From Zetaproteobacteria bacterium (lineage in GTDB: Bacteria; Pseudomonadota; Zetaproteobacteria; Mariprofundales; Mariprofundaceae): a DNA stretch of 9,423 bases. The stretch is taken from assembly GCA_021545665.1 (NCBI GenBank), contig JAJRTX010000054.1, forward strand, positions 1 through 9,423, in the 5' to 3' direction. A program made the position numbers and the translations under genes. Shown here piece by piece: positions 1-6,219 of the stretch. Within the stretch, counting starts at the first letter, position 1, and each line of letters starts with the position of its first letter. The notes under the pieces were generated by a model that saw only the letters and a program-made list of their open reading frames with translations, was not told the origin of the DNA and ran no database searches.

Positions 1-51
1 ATCAAAAATCAGAAGCCACCGCATCCGGATGATGACTTTGAAGTGGTGTAG
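1..51 (+). CDS. 3' end of an ORF, possibly an IS200/IS605-type TnpA transposase (partial)
   Basis: An open frame enters from the left edge and ends at TAG (49-51), leaving 16 residues: IKNQKPPHPDDDFEVV. The fragment is too short for a domain call. The IKNQ start resembles the end of the last helix of Y1/HUH (IS200-type) transposases, often written YIxNQ, followed by a short acidic tail. The stronger argument is context: two hairpins follow the stop directly, and beyond them lies an interrupted dbpA gene, which is the layout of an IS200/IS605 right end. The family assignment is inference; another short transposase or an unrelated gene is possible. Confidence 0.4.
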   Translation: MKNQKPPHPDDDFEVV

Positions 52-54
52 TCA

Positions 55-72
55 GTCGGCCGGATGGCCGAC
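55..72. repeat. Perfect hairpin after the ORF stop (7-bp stem, 4-nt loop)
   Basis: GTCGGCC and GGCCGAC flank the loop GGAT, four bases after the stop codon. No T-tract follows, so it is not a canonical intrinsic terminator. It could be a subterminal hairpin of the element or a transcript-end structure. Confidence 0.6.
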
Positions 73-102
73 CAATCACCGGCTTCTAGCCGTAAAAGGA
101 AG

Positions 103-123
103 CCACCGGCTTTTAGCCGGTGG
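103..123. repeat. Perfect IS-end hairpin (8-bp stem, TTTTA loop) with a decayed upstream copy
   Basis: CCACCGGC and GCCGGTGG pair perfectly around the loop TTTTA. A related structure sits just upstream at 77-93 (CACCGGC, loop TTCTA, GCCGT), where only the inner CGGC/GCCG stem at 80-92 still pairs. A strong hairpin with a small T-rich loop near the right end is typical of IS200/IS605 elements. Confidence 0.6.
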
Positions 124-137
124 TCGTTCACCCCTCA

Positions 138-1125
138 GGTTATACTTCCCTTGAACATGGTGCCCACATATTGTCGGCACTCCGGGACGCATCGAAGATC
201 ATTTGAGTCGTGAAACATTGAATCTGAAACATATGAACCCGCTGGTACTGGATGAAGCGGACCGTATGCTTGATATGAGGTTTCAGATATCAGTCGATGA
301 GATCGTTGATCAGATATCCAAATGGCGCCAGACACTGTTATTCAGTGCATCATTTCCGGATCAGATCAGGGCAATAGTCAAACGTATCATGCTGAAGCCA
401 GTGATGGTGAAAGTGAAATCCACCCATGATAGCAGCACGATTTCGCAGCACTTTTATCAGGTGGATGATCAGAAGCAGTGTAAAACTGCTCTGCGTCTGT
501 TGTTGCTGGAATACAAACCGGAATCCAGTCTGGTCTTCTGTAATACCAAACGGGAAACTCTGGATGTGGTAGAAGAGCTTACCCGGCATGGTTCCAATGT
601 GCTGGCACTTAATGGTGATCTGGAGCTGCGGGATCGTGATCAGACCATGGTACGCTTTGCCAACAAAAGCAGCTCTGTACTGGTGGCGGCCCGTGGTCTG
701 GATATTGATATGATTGATGCAGTGTTTAACTTCCATCTTCCGCATGAGCCTGGAACCTATATTCATCGTATCGGGCGCACAGGCCGTGCCGGTAGCAAGG
801 GCAGGATATTCATGCTGCATAACGGCAATGAATATAAACTAACCAGACTCAGTGATTATATAGGACGCTCTATTACAAACGTCCCGATAAACCGCTGATG
901 GCAACCCTGCAAATTGGCGGAGGGAAGAAACAGAAATTGCGCCCGGGAGATATTCTGGGAGCACTGACAGCGGGAAGTAGTATTACAGGCAAACAGATTG
1001 GAAAAATACAGATACTTGATAACTGGGCTTATGTGGCTGTGAGTCGGGATGCTGTGAAAATCGCGCTGAAAAAGCTGGGAGAAGGGAAACTGAAAGGGCG
1101 TTCATATCGGGTCAGGTTGATCTGA
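138..1125 (+). pseudogene. dbpA: dbpA: ATP-dependent 23S rRNA helicase, 5'-truncated and frameshifted
   Basis: DbpA is a DEAD-box RNA helicase that acts on 23S rRNA during 50S assembly through a C-terminal domain binding hairpin 92. Visible parts in order: SLEHGAHI in one frame (147-170), then a frame change and VGTPGRIEDHL (motif Ib, from 173), LVLDEADRMLD (motif II), FSAS (motif III, normally SAT), FCNTKRETLD (motif IV), ARGLDI (part of motif V), HRIGRTGRAG (motif VI), then a second frame change and the DbpA RNA-binding domain (898-1125, GGGKKQKLRPGDILGALT to RSYRVRLI). Lesions: loss of about 120 N-terminal residues including the Walker A region, a probable 1-nt deletion near 171, loss of four residues (expected TDVA) in motif V near 683-691, a frameshift in the linker around 860-885, and DMRF where DMGF is usual. 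The gene is almost certainly non-functional; the dbpA identity is secure. Confidence 0.9.
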
Positions 1126-1282
1126 ACAATAGATTTGAAAATGGAGGTGTCAGGTCTGTTCCGGGCAGCAACTGAAAGTTTCTCTGCATGCATAGAGCTA
1201 TTTGCAAAAGTCATGTGCCTCGATCCCAATACAACCCCATGGACTAAACGTTGAAGCTGTTTTGTTTCTATTCAAATTGAAT

Positions 1283-1311
1283 CTCACAGCTCATTTTTTT
1301 GTGTTTATAAT
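1283..1311 (+). promoter_or_regulatory. Candidate sigma70-type promoter for the polysaccharide operon
   Basis: A perfect -10 box TATAAT (1306-1311) lies 17 bp after CTCACA (1283-1288), which matches four of six bases of TTGACA. The spacer is T-rich. It is the best promoter-like pair between dbpA and the first operon gene and points towards the operon. The expected start of transcription is near 1318. This is a pattern match only. Confidence 0.45.
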
Positions 1312-1461
1312 TTTTTCTGGATAGGTTCTCGTTAGTTGAGATTGATTGGCAGCAGTAATATTGAATGTTTTACCGATTGAAAGAAAAGTCAGCACTGATT
1401 CGCGAAGGTTTGAAGTCGCTGTTTGAGTGAGAGAGTACACACAGGTTGACACAACGGGAGG

Positions 1462-1493
1462 GGGGATCTGAGCTTGAATAAGAGAAGATTCCC
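1462..1493 (+). promoter_or_regulatory. Possible leader RNA hairpin
   Basis: GGGGATCT (1462-1469) can pair with AGATTCCC (1486-1493) in an 8-bp stem with one G-U pair and a 16-nt loop. It lies in the presumed 5' leader about 50 nt before the ops-like motif. There is no T-tract directly after it, so it is not a simple terminator. The large loop makes it a modest candidate. Confidence 0.25.
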
Positions 1494-1541
1494 TGTCGCG
1501 AGTCAAGAGGTTGTGCATCCTTTGTGGTTGGTGAGTTGGCA

Positions 1542-1553
1542 TGCGGTAGTAAG
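1542..1553 (+). promoter_or_regulatory. Weak ops/JUMPStart-like element (possible RfaH recruitment site)
   Basis: The sequence TGCGGTAGTAAG matches the ops consensus GGCGGTAGCGTG at eight of twelve positions, including the seven-base core GCGGTAG. Ops elements sit in long leaders of capsule, LPS and exopolysaccharide operons and recruit the elongation factor RfaH. The location, about 75 nt before the first operon gene, is right. The 3' half that completes the ops hairpin (CG at positions 9-10) is not conserved, so a chance match is possible. Confidence 0.25.
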
Positions 1554-1628
1554 CAATTATCGAAGCTAAAAAATATTATATAAAAGTTTTCTATTTAAAG
1601 TATTGAAGTGACAGGAGAAGTGTTTGTG

Positions 1629-4600
1629 ATGTACCCGATTAGAAGTTTATTGTATCTGATGGTGGCTGTTGCCCTCTGTTCAGTGTCGGTGACCAGTTCC
1701 AATGCGTTAACATTGACACCTGAGCAGATGCAAAAAATCCAGCAGCTATCGCCTGCGGAGCGTGAAGCACTTGCTAAACAGGCAGGGGTTTCCCCATCTC
1801 CTAATCCAGCCAAAAGTGTTAACTCTCCCCGGGTTATAAAACTTCGTACAGTAGGTACTGGTCCTCTGGAAAGGGAGGCCTCGGCTGTTGGTGCTGATTC
1901 TGGCCAGCAAGCAGCGGAAGTATCGCAATCATCTGCGGTTGATGTTCCGGTGGAAAAGGTGGCGGGATCTGCAGGCGCAGACAAGCTTGAAATCCGTCGC
2001 GCATTTTCTGATTTCGTTAGTGAATCAAAACCATTGATTGTTAATGCAGAAAACCTCAAACAGTTCGGTTATGATCTCTTTGCCGGTTCTCCGACCACTT
2101 TTGCCCCGGCGACAGATGTGCCTGTTCCTGCTGAATATGTACTCGGACCCGGTGATGAGTTGGAAGTGCAGCTGTTTGGCGCTAAAAACGATCAGTTTAC
2201 ACTCGTGGTGGACAGAGAAGGGGTAGTAGCATTTCCTGAGATTGGCCCGGTTGTGCTTGCTGGTATGAGCTTCTCAGGTGCCAAAGCACTGCTGGCTCAG
2301 CAGATTGGCGAAAAAATGATTGGCGTTACAGCTAGCATTAGTATGGGCAAGCTCCGCTCAATCCGTATTTTTGCGTTGGGAGAGGTTGCAAAGCCCGGTT
2401 CTTATGTGGTCAGTGGCCTTGCAACACTATCACATGCGCTGCTGGTATCCGGTGGAGTTAAGAAAATAGGATCTCTGCGAAACATTCAACTTAAACGAGG
2501 TGGTAAAGTAGTTGGAAGCATAGACCTTTATGACTTTTTACTTCGTGGTGATACAGGTGGTGACATGCGTTTGTTACCCGGTGATGTGGTGTTTGTGCCT
2601 CCAATTGGCATCACTGTTGGCATAGCTGGAGAAGTTGCTCGCCCTGCTATTTATGAGGTTGGTCGTCGCACAGATGTAGGTGACATGGTTAAACTTGCAG
2701 GTGGATATCTTCCCAAGGCTTATCGGGCAAAAGCGCTACTTGAACGTATCAATCGGTCTGGGGAAAAAGAAGTGTTAAATTTCCCTCTTAAAGGGAGAGG
2801 TCTCAAGACGCGTATTCGTAATGGTGACGTCATTAAAGTTTTCTCTATCCTCGAATTTGAAAGGAATCCGGTTTTGTTGATTGGGAACGTTAAGCGCCCT
2901 GGTAAATATGCATGGAAAAAGGGCATGCATCTTTCCCAGTTGCTGCCAAATCAGGATGTTCTATTACCTGAAACCTTTATGGATTACGGTCTGATTGAGA
3001 GAGAGGCAGAAGGGAATCGTGAACCGGAGGTAATCAGATTCCGTCTTAGTGATCTGTTTGTATCAGGAAAGCAACATGTGGATGTTTCTCTCAAACCGCG
3101 TGATAAAGTCTATGTGTTCCATCGATCACATTTTCGGCAAGCGCCTCAGGCTACTATTGCAGGGAGTGTGAAGTCACCGGGTTCATACGAGTTGAAGAAA
3201 AACATGCAAATTCTGGATTTAATTTTGGCTGCCGGAGGTACAACCAAAGATACCTCTTTTGCCGATGCTGAGCTCTACCGAACAGACCCTGTTACTAAAA
3301 AGGTTAGTATCTCTCACTTCTCTGTCTCTGATGTGATGGAAGGGTCATCGTTGGCAAATCTGTTTATTCAGGATCTAGATAAGGTTATTATACACTCAAT
3401 ATGGGAAAATCAGCATCGGAAAGTGCTTCACATACAAGGTGAAGTTAATAATCCTGGAGAGTTCGAATTTGGTGAGGGAATGAAGGTTTCAGACCTTATT
3501 TTCGCAGCTGGTGGGGTTACCCGAAATGTGTTGCTGGAAAATATTCAAATCTATAGAACGGACGAAGCAAGCAAAAAAATATCGCTGATTACAGTTGATT
3601 TACCTGCTGTGCTTCAAGGAGATGAAAAGAATAATATTGCCCTTCAGGATCTGGATAAAGTGATTATTCACTCAATTTGGGAAACTGTTCAACGTCATAA
3701 AGTCTATGTACATGGAGCAATTAAAAAACCTGGAGCATATGACTTTGCAAGTTCAGGGATGCGCCTCTCTGACCTTGTTTTTGCAGCAGGTGGAGTTACA
3801 GAGCAAGCTTTTCTTCAGCAGACAGAAATCACTCGATATAAGATAGTAAATGGAGAAAAGCGGGAGACGACTCACTTCGAGGTTAGACTTGGCGATGCTC
3901 TTAACGGTGTGAAAGAGGCTGATGTATTACTCCAGCCCTATGATGTGCTTATGGTGCGGACTATAAGCAACTGGCGATCATTGGAGCAGGTAGAGTTAAA
4001 AGGAGAGTTCAAATTTCCCGGCATCTATATCATTGAAGATGGCGAAACGATTTCGCAAGTGATCGAAAGGGCCGGAGGATTTACGAAGGATGCATTTGTA
4101 TCAGCGGCATTCTTTTCCAGAAAATCGATTCGAGAGCAGCAGAAGAAGATCTTGAAAGAGTATGCAGATCGCCTGGAGAGGGAGGTGACCCAGGCTCAGA
4201 CAGCTATTCAATCCGTTAATAATCCCAAGCTGCTTGCAAATAAACAGAAGGGATTATCAGCAGCCCAGACGGTTCTGGAGAAGTATCGGAAGCTGAAACC
4301 TGAAGGGCGGTTGCTGATTGATATTGATGAAAGTGGCAAGTTGAAAGATGGCGCAACTCTGAAGCTTGCGGATGCAGACACCCTCTATGTGCCGAAACGA
4401 CCTGACCAGGTGATGGTCATTGGCGAAGTTTATAATCAGTCGGCCATGCTCTATCGCAAGAATATGGACAGGGATGACTTTATTGCTCTGGCAGGCGGTG
4501 CAACCAGCATGGCTGATGATGATCGTATCTATATTATCAGGGCGAACGGCTATGTTGATTCAGGCAGTGGCTGGAGTAAAAACACCACCATGTATCCTGG

Positions 4601-4727
4601 AGATAGCATTGTTGTACCGCAAAAACTTGAGGCATTTAACCTGCTGGACAGCACCCTGGACTGGTCGAAAGTGTTGATGCAGATCGGTGTCTTTACTGCT
4701 TCGATGGTCGCTGTGGGAATATTGTAA
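1629..4727 (+). CDS. Multi-SLBB polysaccharide export protein (Wza-like, long form)
   Basis: Predicted exported channel or scaffold protein for surface polysaccharide, in the periplasm/outer membrane. Using ATG 1629 it has 1032 residues; AGGAG at 1613-1617 lies 11 nt upstream, and in-frame GTG 1626 is an alternative. Residues 1-26 are a signal peptide with probable cleavage after SSNA; unlike Wza it lacks a lipobox cysteine. A Pro/Ala/Ser/Val-rich linker follows. The polysaccharide-export domain begins near residue 170 (YVLGPGDELEVQLFG). About eight SLBB-type modules follow, recognisable by G(E/S/N)V..PG.Y and AGG signatures, starting near residues 240, 325, 412, 508, 597, 690, 787 and 925. 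A charged coiled coil occupies about 830-890 and a hydrophobic segment ends the chain (about 1013-1032). Wza is roughly 380 residues with fewer SLBB units, so this is a strongly expanded form. It is first in the operon. Family assignment is firm; the transported glycan is unknown. Confidence 0.9.
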   Translation: MYPIRSLLYLMVAVALCSVSVTSSNALTLTPEQMQKIQQLSPAEREALAKQAGVSPSPNPAKSVNSPRVIKLRTVGTGPLEREASAVGADSGQQAAEVSQSSAVDVPVEKVAGSAGADKLEIRRAFSDFVSESKPLIVNAENLKQFGYDLFAGSPTTFAPATDVPVPAEYVLGPGDELEVQLFGAKNDQFTLVVDREGVVAFPEIGPVVLAGMSFSGAKALLAQQIGEKMIGVTASISMGKLRSIRIFALGEVAKPGSYVVSGLATLSHALLVSGGVKKIGSLRNIQLKRGGKVVGSIDLYDFLLRGDTGGDMRLLPGDVVFVPPIGITVGIAGEVARPAIYEVGRRTDVGDMVKLAGGYLPKAYRAKALLERINRSGEKEVLNFPLKGRGLKTRIRNGDVIKVFSILEFERNPVLLIGNVKRPGKYAWKKGMHLSQLLPNQDVLLPETFMDYGLIEREAEGNREPEVIRFRLSDLFVSGKQHVDVSLKPRDKVYVFHRSHFRQAPQATIAGSVKSPGSYELKKNMQILDLILAAGGTTKDTSFADAELYRTDPVTKKVSISHFSVSDVMEGSSLANLFIQDLDKVIIHSIWENQHRKVLHIQGEVNNPGEFEFGEGMKVSDLIFAAGGVTRNVLLENIQIYRTDEASKKISLITVDLPAVLQGDEKNNIALQDLDKVIIHSIWETVQRHKVYVHGAIKKPGAYDFASSGMRLSDLVFAAGGVTEQAFLQQTEITRYKIVNGEKRETTHFEVRLGDALNGVKEADVLLQPYDVLMVRTISNWRSLEQVELKGEFKFPGIYIIEDGETISQVIERAGGFTKDAFVSAAFFSRKSIREQQKKILKEYADRLEREVTQAQTAIQSVNNPKLLANKQKGLSAAQTVLEKYRKLKPEGRLLIDIDESGKLKDGATLKLADADTLYVPKRPDQVMVIGEVYNQSAMLYRKNMDRDDFIALAGGATSMADDDRIYIIRANGYVDSGSGWSKNTTMYPGDSIVVPQKLEAFNLLDSTLDWSKVLMQIGVFTASMVAVGIL
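3369..3845 (+). repeat. Internal duplication of SLBB modules within the export gene
   Basis: The peptide QDLDKVIIHSIWE occurs exactly twice, at nt 3369-3407 and 3645-3683, 276 nt (92 codons) apart in the same frame. Each copy is followed by an SLBB module sharing FAAGGVT and similar flanks. Synonymous differences between the copies (for example GATCTAGATAAGG against GATCTGGATAAAG) show that the duplication is not brand new but the protein has been conserved. Confidence 0.8.
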
Positions 4728-4730
4728 GAT

Positions 4731-4765
4731 AGTGCTGAGTAACGAGTGGTGAGTGCTGAGTAACG
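4731..4765 (+). repeat. Left heptad-repeat block (five 7-bp units)
   Basis: Five consecutive 7-bp units: AGTGCTG (4731), AGTAACG (4738), AGTGGTG (4745), AGTGCTG (4752), AGTAACG (4759). The 14-bp pair AGTGCTGAGTAACG thus occurs twice, 21 bp apart. In this orientation the repeat contains TGA, which falls in every frame because the period is not a multiple of three. The block overlaps the likely start of the IVP-type gene. Confidence 0.85.
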
Positions 4766-5144
4766 TGAAAAGAAAGCGTATTCAGAGTTTTGAGGACTTG
4801 GTTGCATGGCAAAAAGCCAGAGAGCTGAATCGGGTATCTATCAGATTACAAGTTCTGGCGCGTTTGCAAAAGATTACGGATTCCGGGATCAGATACGTAG
4901 GTCATCTGTTTCAGTCTCATCAAATGTTGCAGAGGGGTTTGATCGCGCATCCAGCGCTGATTTCCACAGGTTTGTTGTGATTGCGAAGGCTTCATGTGCC
5001 GAGGTACAATCACAGCTATATCTTGCTCTTGATGTTGGTTACATTGGACAGGAAGAGTTTGAAGTGTTGATGGCACAAGCAAAAGAGGTTGCAAAGATTC
5101 TCGGTGGACTGAGAAAAGCACTGCAAAAGAAGAAGGAAGTATAA
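4765..5144 (+). pseudogene. Four-helix-bundle (23S rRNA IVP/S23-type) protein gene, frameshifted
   Basis: The protein family includes the product of the 23S rRNA intervening sequence and related small helical proteins; its function is not established. The N-terminal part reads KRIQSFEDLVAWQKARELNR from GTG 4765 (GTG 4753, inside the repeat, is an in-frame alternative). The frame must then change near 4832-4834, a GGG run, to reach IYQITSSGAFAKDYGFRDQ and the family signature QIRRSSVSVSSNVAEG, ending at TAA 5142. Restoring one base gives about 126 residues, close to the family norm. The in-frame ATG at 4806 would yield an unrelated N-terminus and is unlikely to be real. A sequencing error, recent decay or programmed frameshifting could explain the break; simple decay or error is most likely. 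The gene ends two bases before the next start codon. Confidence 0.8.
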
Positions 5145-5146
5145 TA

Positions 5147-6160
5147 ATGGATAAGACTGGCGATGGGGAAAGAGTGATAAGTAACGAAGAACTAGAAAAT
5201 GGTACTGAAAGAGAAGTGGCGAGCAACGAGTCAACCACTCAGCACTCAGCACTCGCCCCTCAGTGTCTATATCCTCATTGCTCAGCACTCGCTGCTCAAT
5301 CCTATCCTGACGATGAGATTGATCTTCTGGAATACTGGCGAATTATCTGGAAAAGGCGCTGGCTGATTATCGGTGTTGTATTTTTAGCAGCAGTGCTGGC
5401 AGCAGGTTATTCACTCACATTACCCAATATTTATCGTGCCGAAGTAGTTATCACGCCAGTCGGCGAAAAAAGCAACAGGGGGCAATCATTTGGTGGCCTC
5501 AGCGGTCTGGCTTCGATGGCAGGGATCTCATTGGGTGGCGGGGGTGGAGATGTAAGGGTGAATTTGGCGGTGTTGAAGTCACGCGAATTTCTCCGGGCTT
5601 TTGTTAAAGAGAACAAACTGAAGCCGGTGCTGTTTGCAGAGAGCTGGAACAGTGAAAGCAAGTCATGGCAGGAAGGTGAACCCACTCAATGGGATACATA
5701 CCGGCTGTTTAATAAACTTCTTTCTGTTTCCTCGGGTAAGAAGTCAGGGATAGTCACTGTCGCTGTTGAATGGACTGATGCCAGTCTGGCAGCAACGTGG
5801 GCCAATGATCTGGTAACGCGCCTGAATGCTCATTTAAGGCAGGAAGCCCTCCAGCGCAGCAAGCAAACACTTGGGTATCTGAATGATGAACTGGGCAAGG
5901 TGAGGGTGGCGGAAATGCGACAGGCGCTGTTTGATCTTATTTCACAGGAACAGAAAAAAGCCATGTTGGCCAGCACCCAAAAGGAATATTCTTTCAGAGT
6001 GTTGGATGCGGCGGTGGTACCCGATAGAAAAGCCAAGCCAAAGAGGTTAATGATCGTCATTCTTTCTGTGCTAGTGAGCGGATTTCTGACAGTCATTGGC
6101 GTATTCATTTCAGAAAGCGTAAAAAAACGTAGAGAAAAAAATGAGTTTTTAGAGGGCTGA
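5147..6160 (+). CDS. Wzz/chain-length-determinant family inner-membrane protein
   Basis: Predicted polysaccharide co-polymerase controlling glycan chain length, anchored in the inner membrane with a large periplasmic domain. It has 337 residues. The Wzz-type entry sequence DDEIDLLEYWRIIWKRRW precedes the first membrane helix (about 72-93). A Gly-rich stretch (115-136), a helical periplasmic region with the family motif VVPDRKAKPKR, and a second helix (about 301-321) follow, then a basic tail. No Walker motifs are present, so this is not a fused tyrosine autokinase. The first ~57 residues are atypical: they are translated from the heptad-repeat block (for example TTQHSALAP and CSALAAQ). No ATG between 5149 and the core could serve as the native start, so initiation depends on ATG 5147, with AGGA (5134-5137) lying inside the preceding IVP gene. 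It probably pairs with the upstream SLBB protein. Confidence 0.88.
   Translation: MDKTGDGERVISNEELENGTEREVASNESTTQHSALAPQCLYPHCSALAAQSYPDDEIDLLEYWRIIWKRRWLIIGVVFLAAVLAAGYSLTLPNIYRAEVVITPVGEKSNRGQSFGGLSGLASMAGISLGGGGGDVRVNLAVLKSREFLRAFVKENKLKPVLFAESWNSESKSWQEGEPTQWDTYRLFNKLLSVSSGKKSGIVTVAVEWTDASLAATWANDLVTRLNAHLRQEALQRSKQTLGYLNDELGKVRVAEMRQALFDLISQEQKKAMLASTQKEYSFRVLDAAVVPDRKAKPKRLMIVILSVLVSGFLTVIGVFISESVKKRREKNEFLEG
5173..5296. repeat. Right heptad-repeat block, overlapping the Wzz 5' coding region
   Basis: Forward-oriented degenerate units occur first: AGTGATA and AGTAACG (5173-5186), then AGTGGCG, AGCAACG and AGTCAAC (5215-5235). Reverse-oriented units follow: CAGCACT twice (5240-5253), CGCCCCT, a degenerate stretch, then CATTGCT, CAGCACT, CGCTGCT (5276-5296). 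The change of orientation allows AGTGG (5215-5219) to pair with CCACT (5235-5239). Relative to the left block the outer part is inverted. In reverse orientation the repeat is free of stop codons in all frames, encoding QHSALST-like peptides, so it can be read through by Wzz. Confidence 0.75.
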
Positions 6161-6195
6161 AAAAGGTAGTTATCTTCGGTTTTACTAGAGGATTG

Positions 6196-6218
6196 CTAAA
6201 GGTGAGCGCTCCACCTAG
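6196..6218. repeat. Imperfect palindrome between the Wzz gene and ugd
   Basis: AGGTG AGCGCT CCACCT is a near-palindrome with one bulged base, centred at 6207/6208. It is not followed by a T-tract, so a terminator is not supported; it may be an operator or an mRNA structure that separates the expression of neighbouring genes. Confidence 0.3.
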
Positions 6219-6219
6219 T

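Larger units (their letters stand above)
1..131 (+). mobile_element. Right end of a probable IS200/IS605-like element (partial)
   Basis: The unit consists of an ORF terminus (1-51), a perfect 7-bp hairpin (55-72), a weaker hairpin (80-92) and a perfect 8-bp hairpin (103-123), after which dbpA-coding sequence begins in mid-gene. IS200/IS605 elements lack terminal inverted repeats and carry subterminal hairpins recognised by TnpA, which fits. The exact end is not determined; it should lie between the last hairpin and the first dbpA-like codons, roughly 124-145. Such elements insert without deleting target DNA, so the missing 5' part of dbpA could lie left of the window. Confidence 0.45.
1126..1628 (+). 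other. Gene-free upstream region and probable leader of the polysaccharide operon
   Basis: About 500 bp separate the dbpA remnant from the first polysaccharide gene. No convincing coding sequence is present in either strand. The first third is featureless. From about 1260 it becomes AT-rich and holds a promoter candidate (1283-1311), then a hairpin (1462-1493), a weak ops-like motif (1542-1553), an AT-rich stretch (1566-1598) and the ribosome-binding site (1613-1617). If the promoter is real, the untranslated leader is about 310 nt, long enough for antitermination-type control as seen in many capsule operons. Confidence 0.6.
4731..5296. mobile_element. Putative single-gene insertion: IVP-type gene bracketed by inverted 7-bp repeats
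   Basis: A block of degenerate heptads based on AGTGCTG/AGTAACG starts four bases after the stop of the export gene (4731-4765). The four-helix-bundle gene follows, and a second, longer heptad block (5173-5296) ends in the reverse-complement orientation (CAGCACT). The unit lies between two genes that normally belong to one operon and intrudes into the 5' end of the second. No transposase or target-site duplication is seen. The boundaries are those of the recognisable repeats. That it is a mobile unit is inference. Confidence 0.5.

Noticed and set aside
1446..1480. Perfect TTGACA (1446-1451) as a -35 box
   Set aside because: At 16-18 bp spacing the downstream hexamers (around TGAGCT) do not resemble a -10 box; TTGAATA lies about 22 bp away, too far.
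1291..1542. 83-codon minus-strand open frame in the leader
   Set aside because: No recognisable family, no convincing ribosome-binding site, low-complexity composition and overlap with the leader signals; likely chance.
1536..1556. Sigma54-like GG/GC elements in TTGGCATG to AAGCA
   Set aside because: The gap between the GG and GC elements is about three bases too long for a -24/-12 promoter.
1629..1710. Lipoprotein signal in the SLBB protein (VALC near residue 17)
   Set aside because: Leu precedes the cysteine, where a lipobox needs Gly, Ala or Ser, and a normal signal-peptidase site (SSNA) follows.
4806..5144. ATG 4806 as an intact start for the IVP-type gene
   Set aside because: It gives a 112-residue protein whose first ten residues are the shifted frame of VAWQKARELNR; the true family N-terminus is in the other frame upstream.
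4731..5296. CRISPR array
   Set aside because: The 7-bp repeats are contiguous and degenerate, with no regular spacers and no 23-40 bp repeat units.
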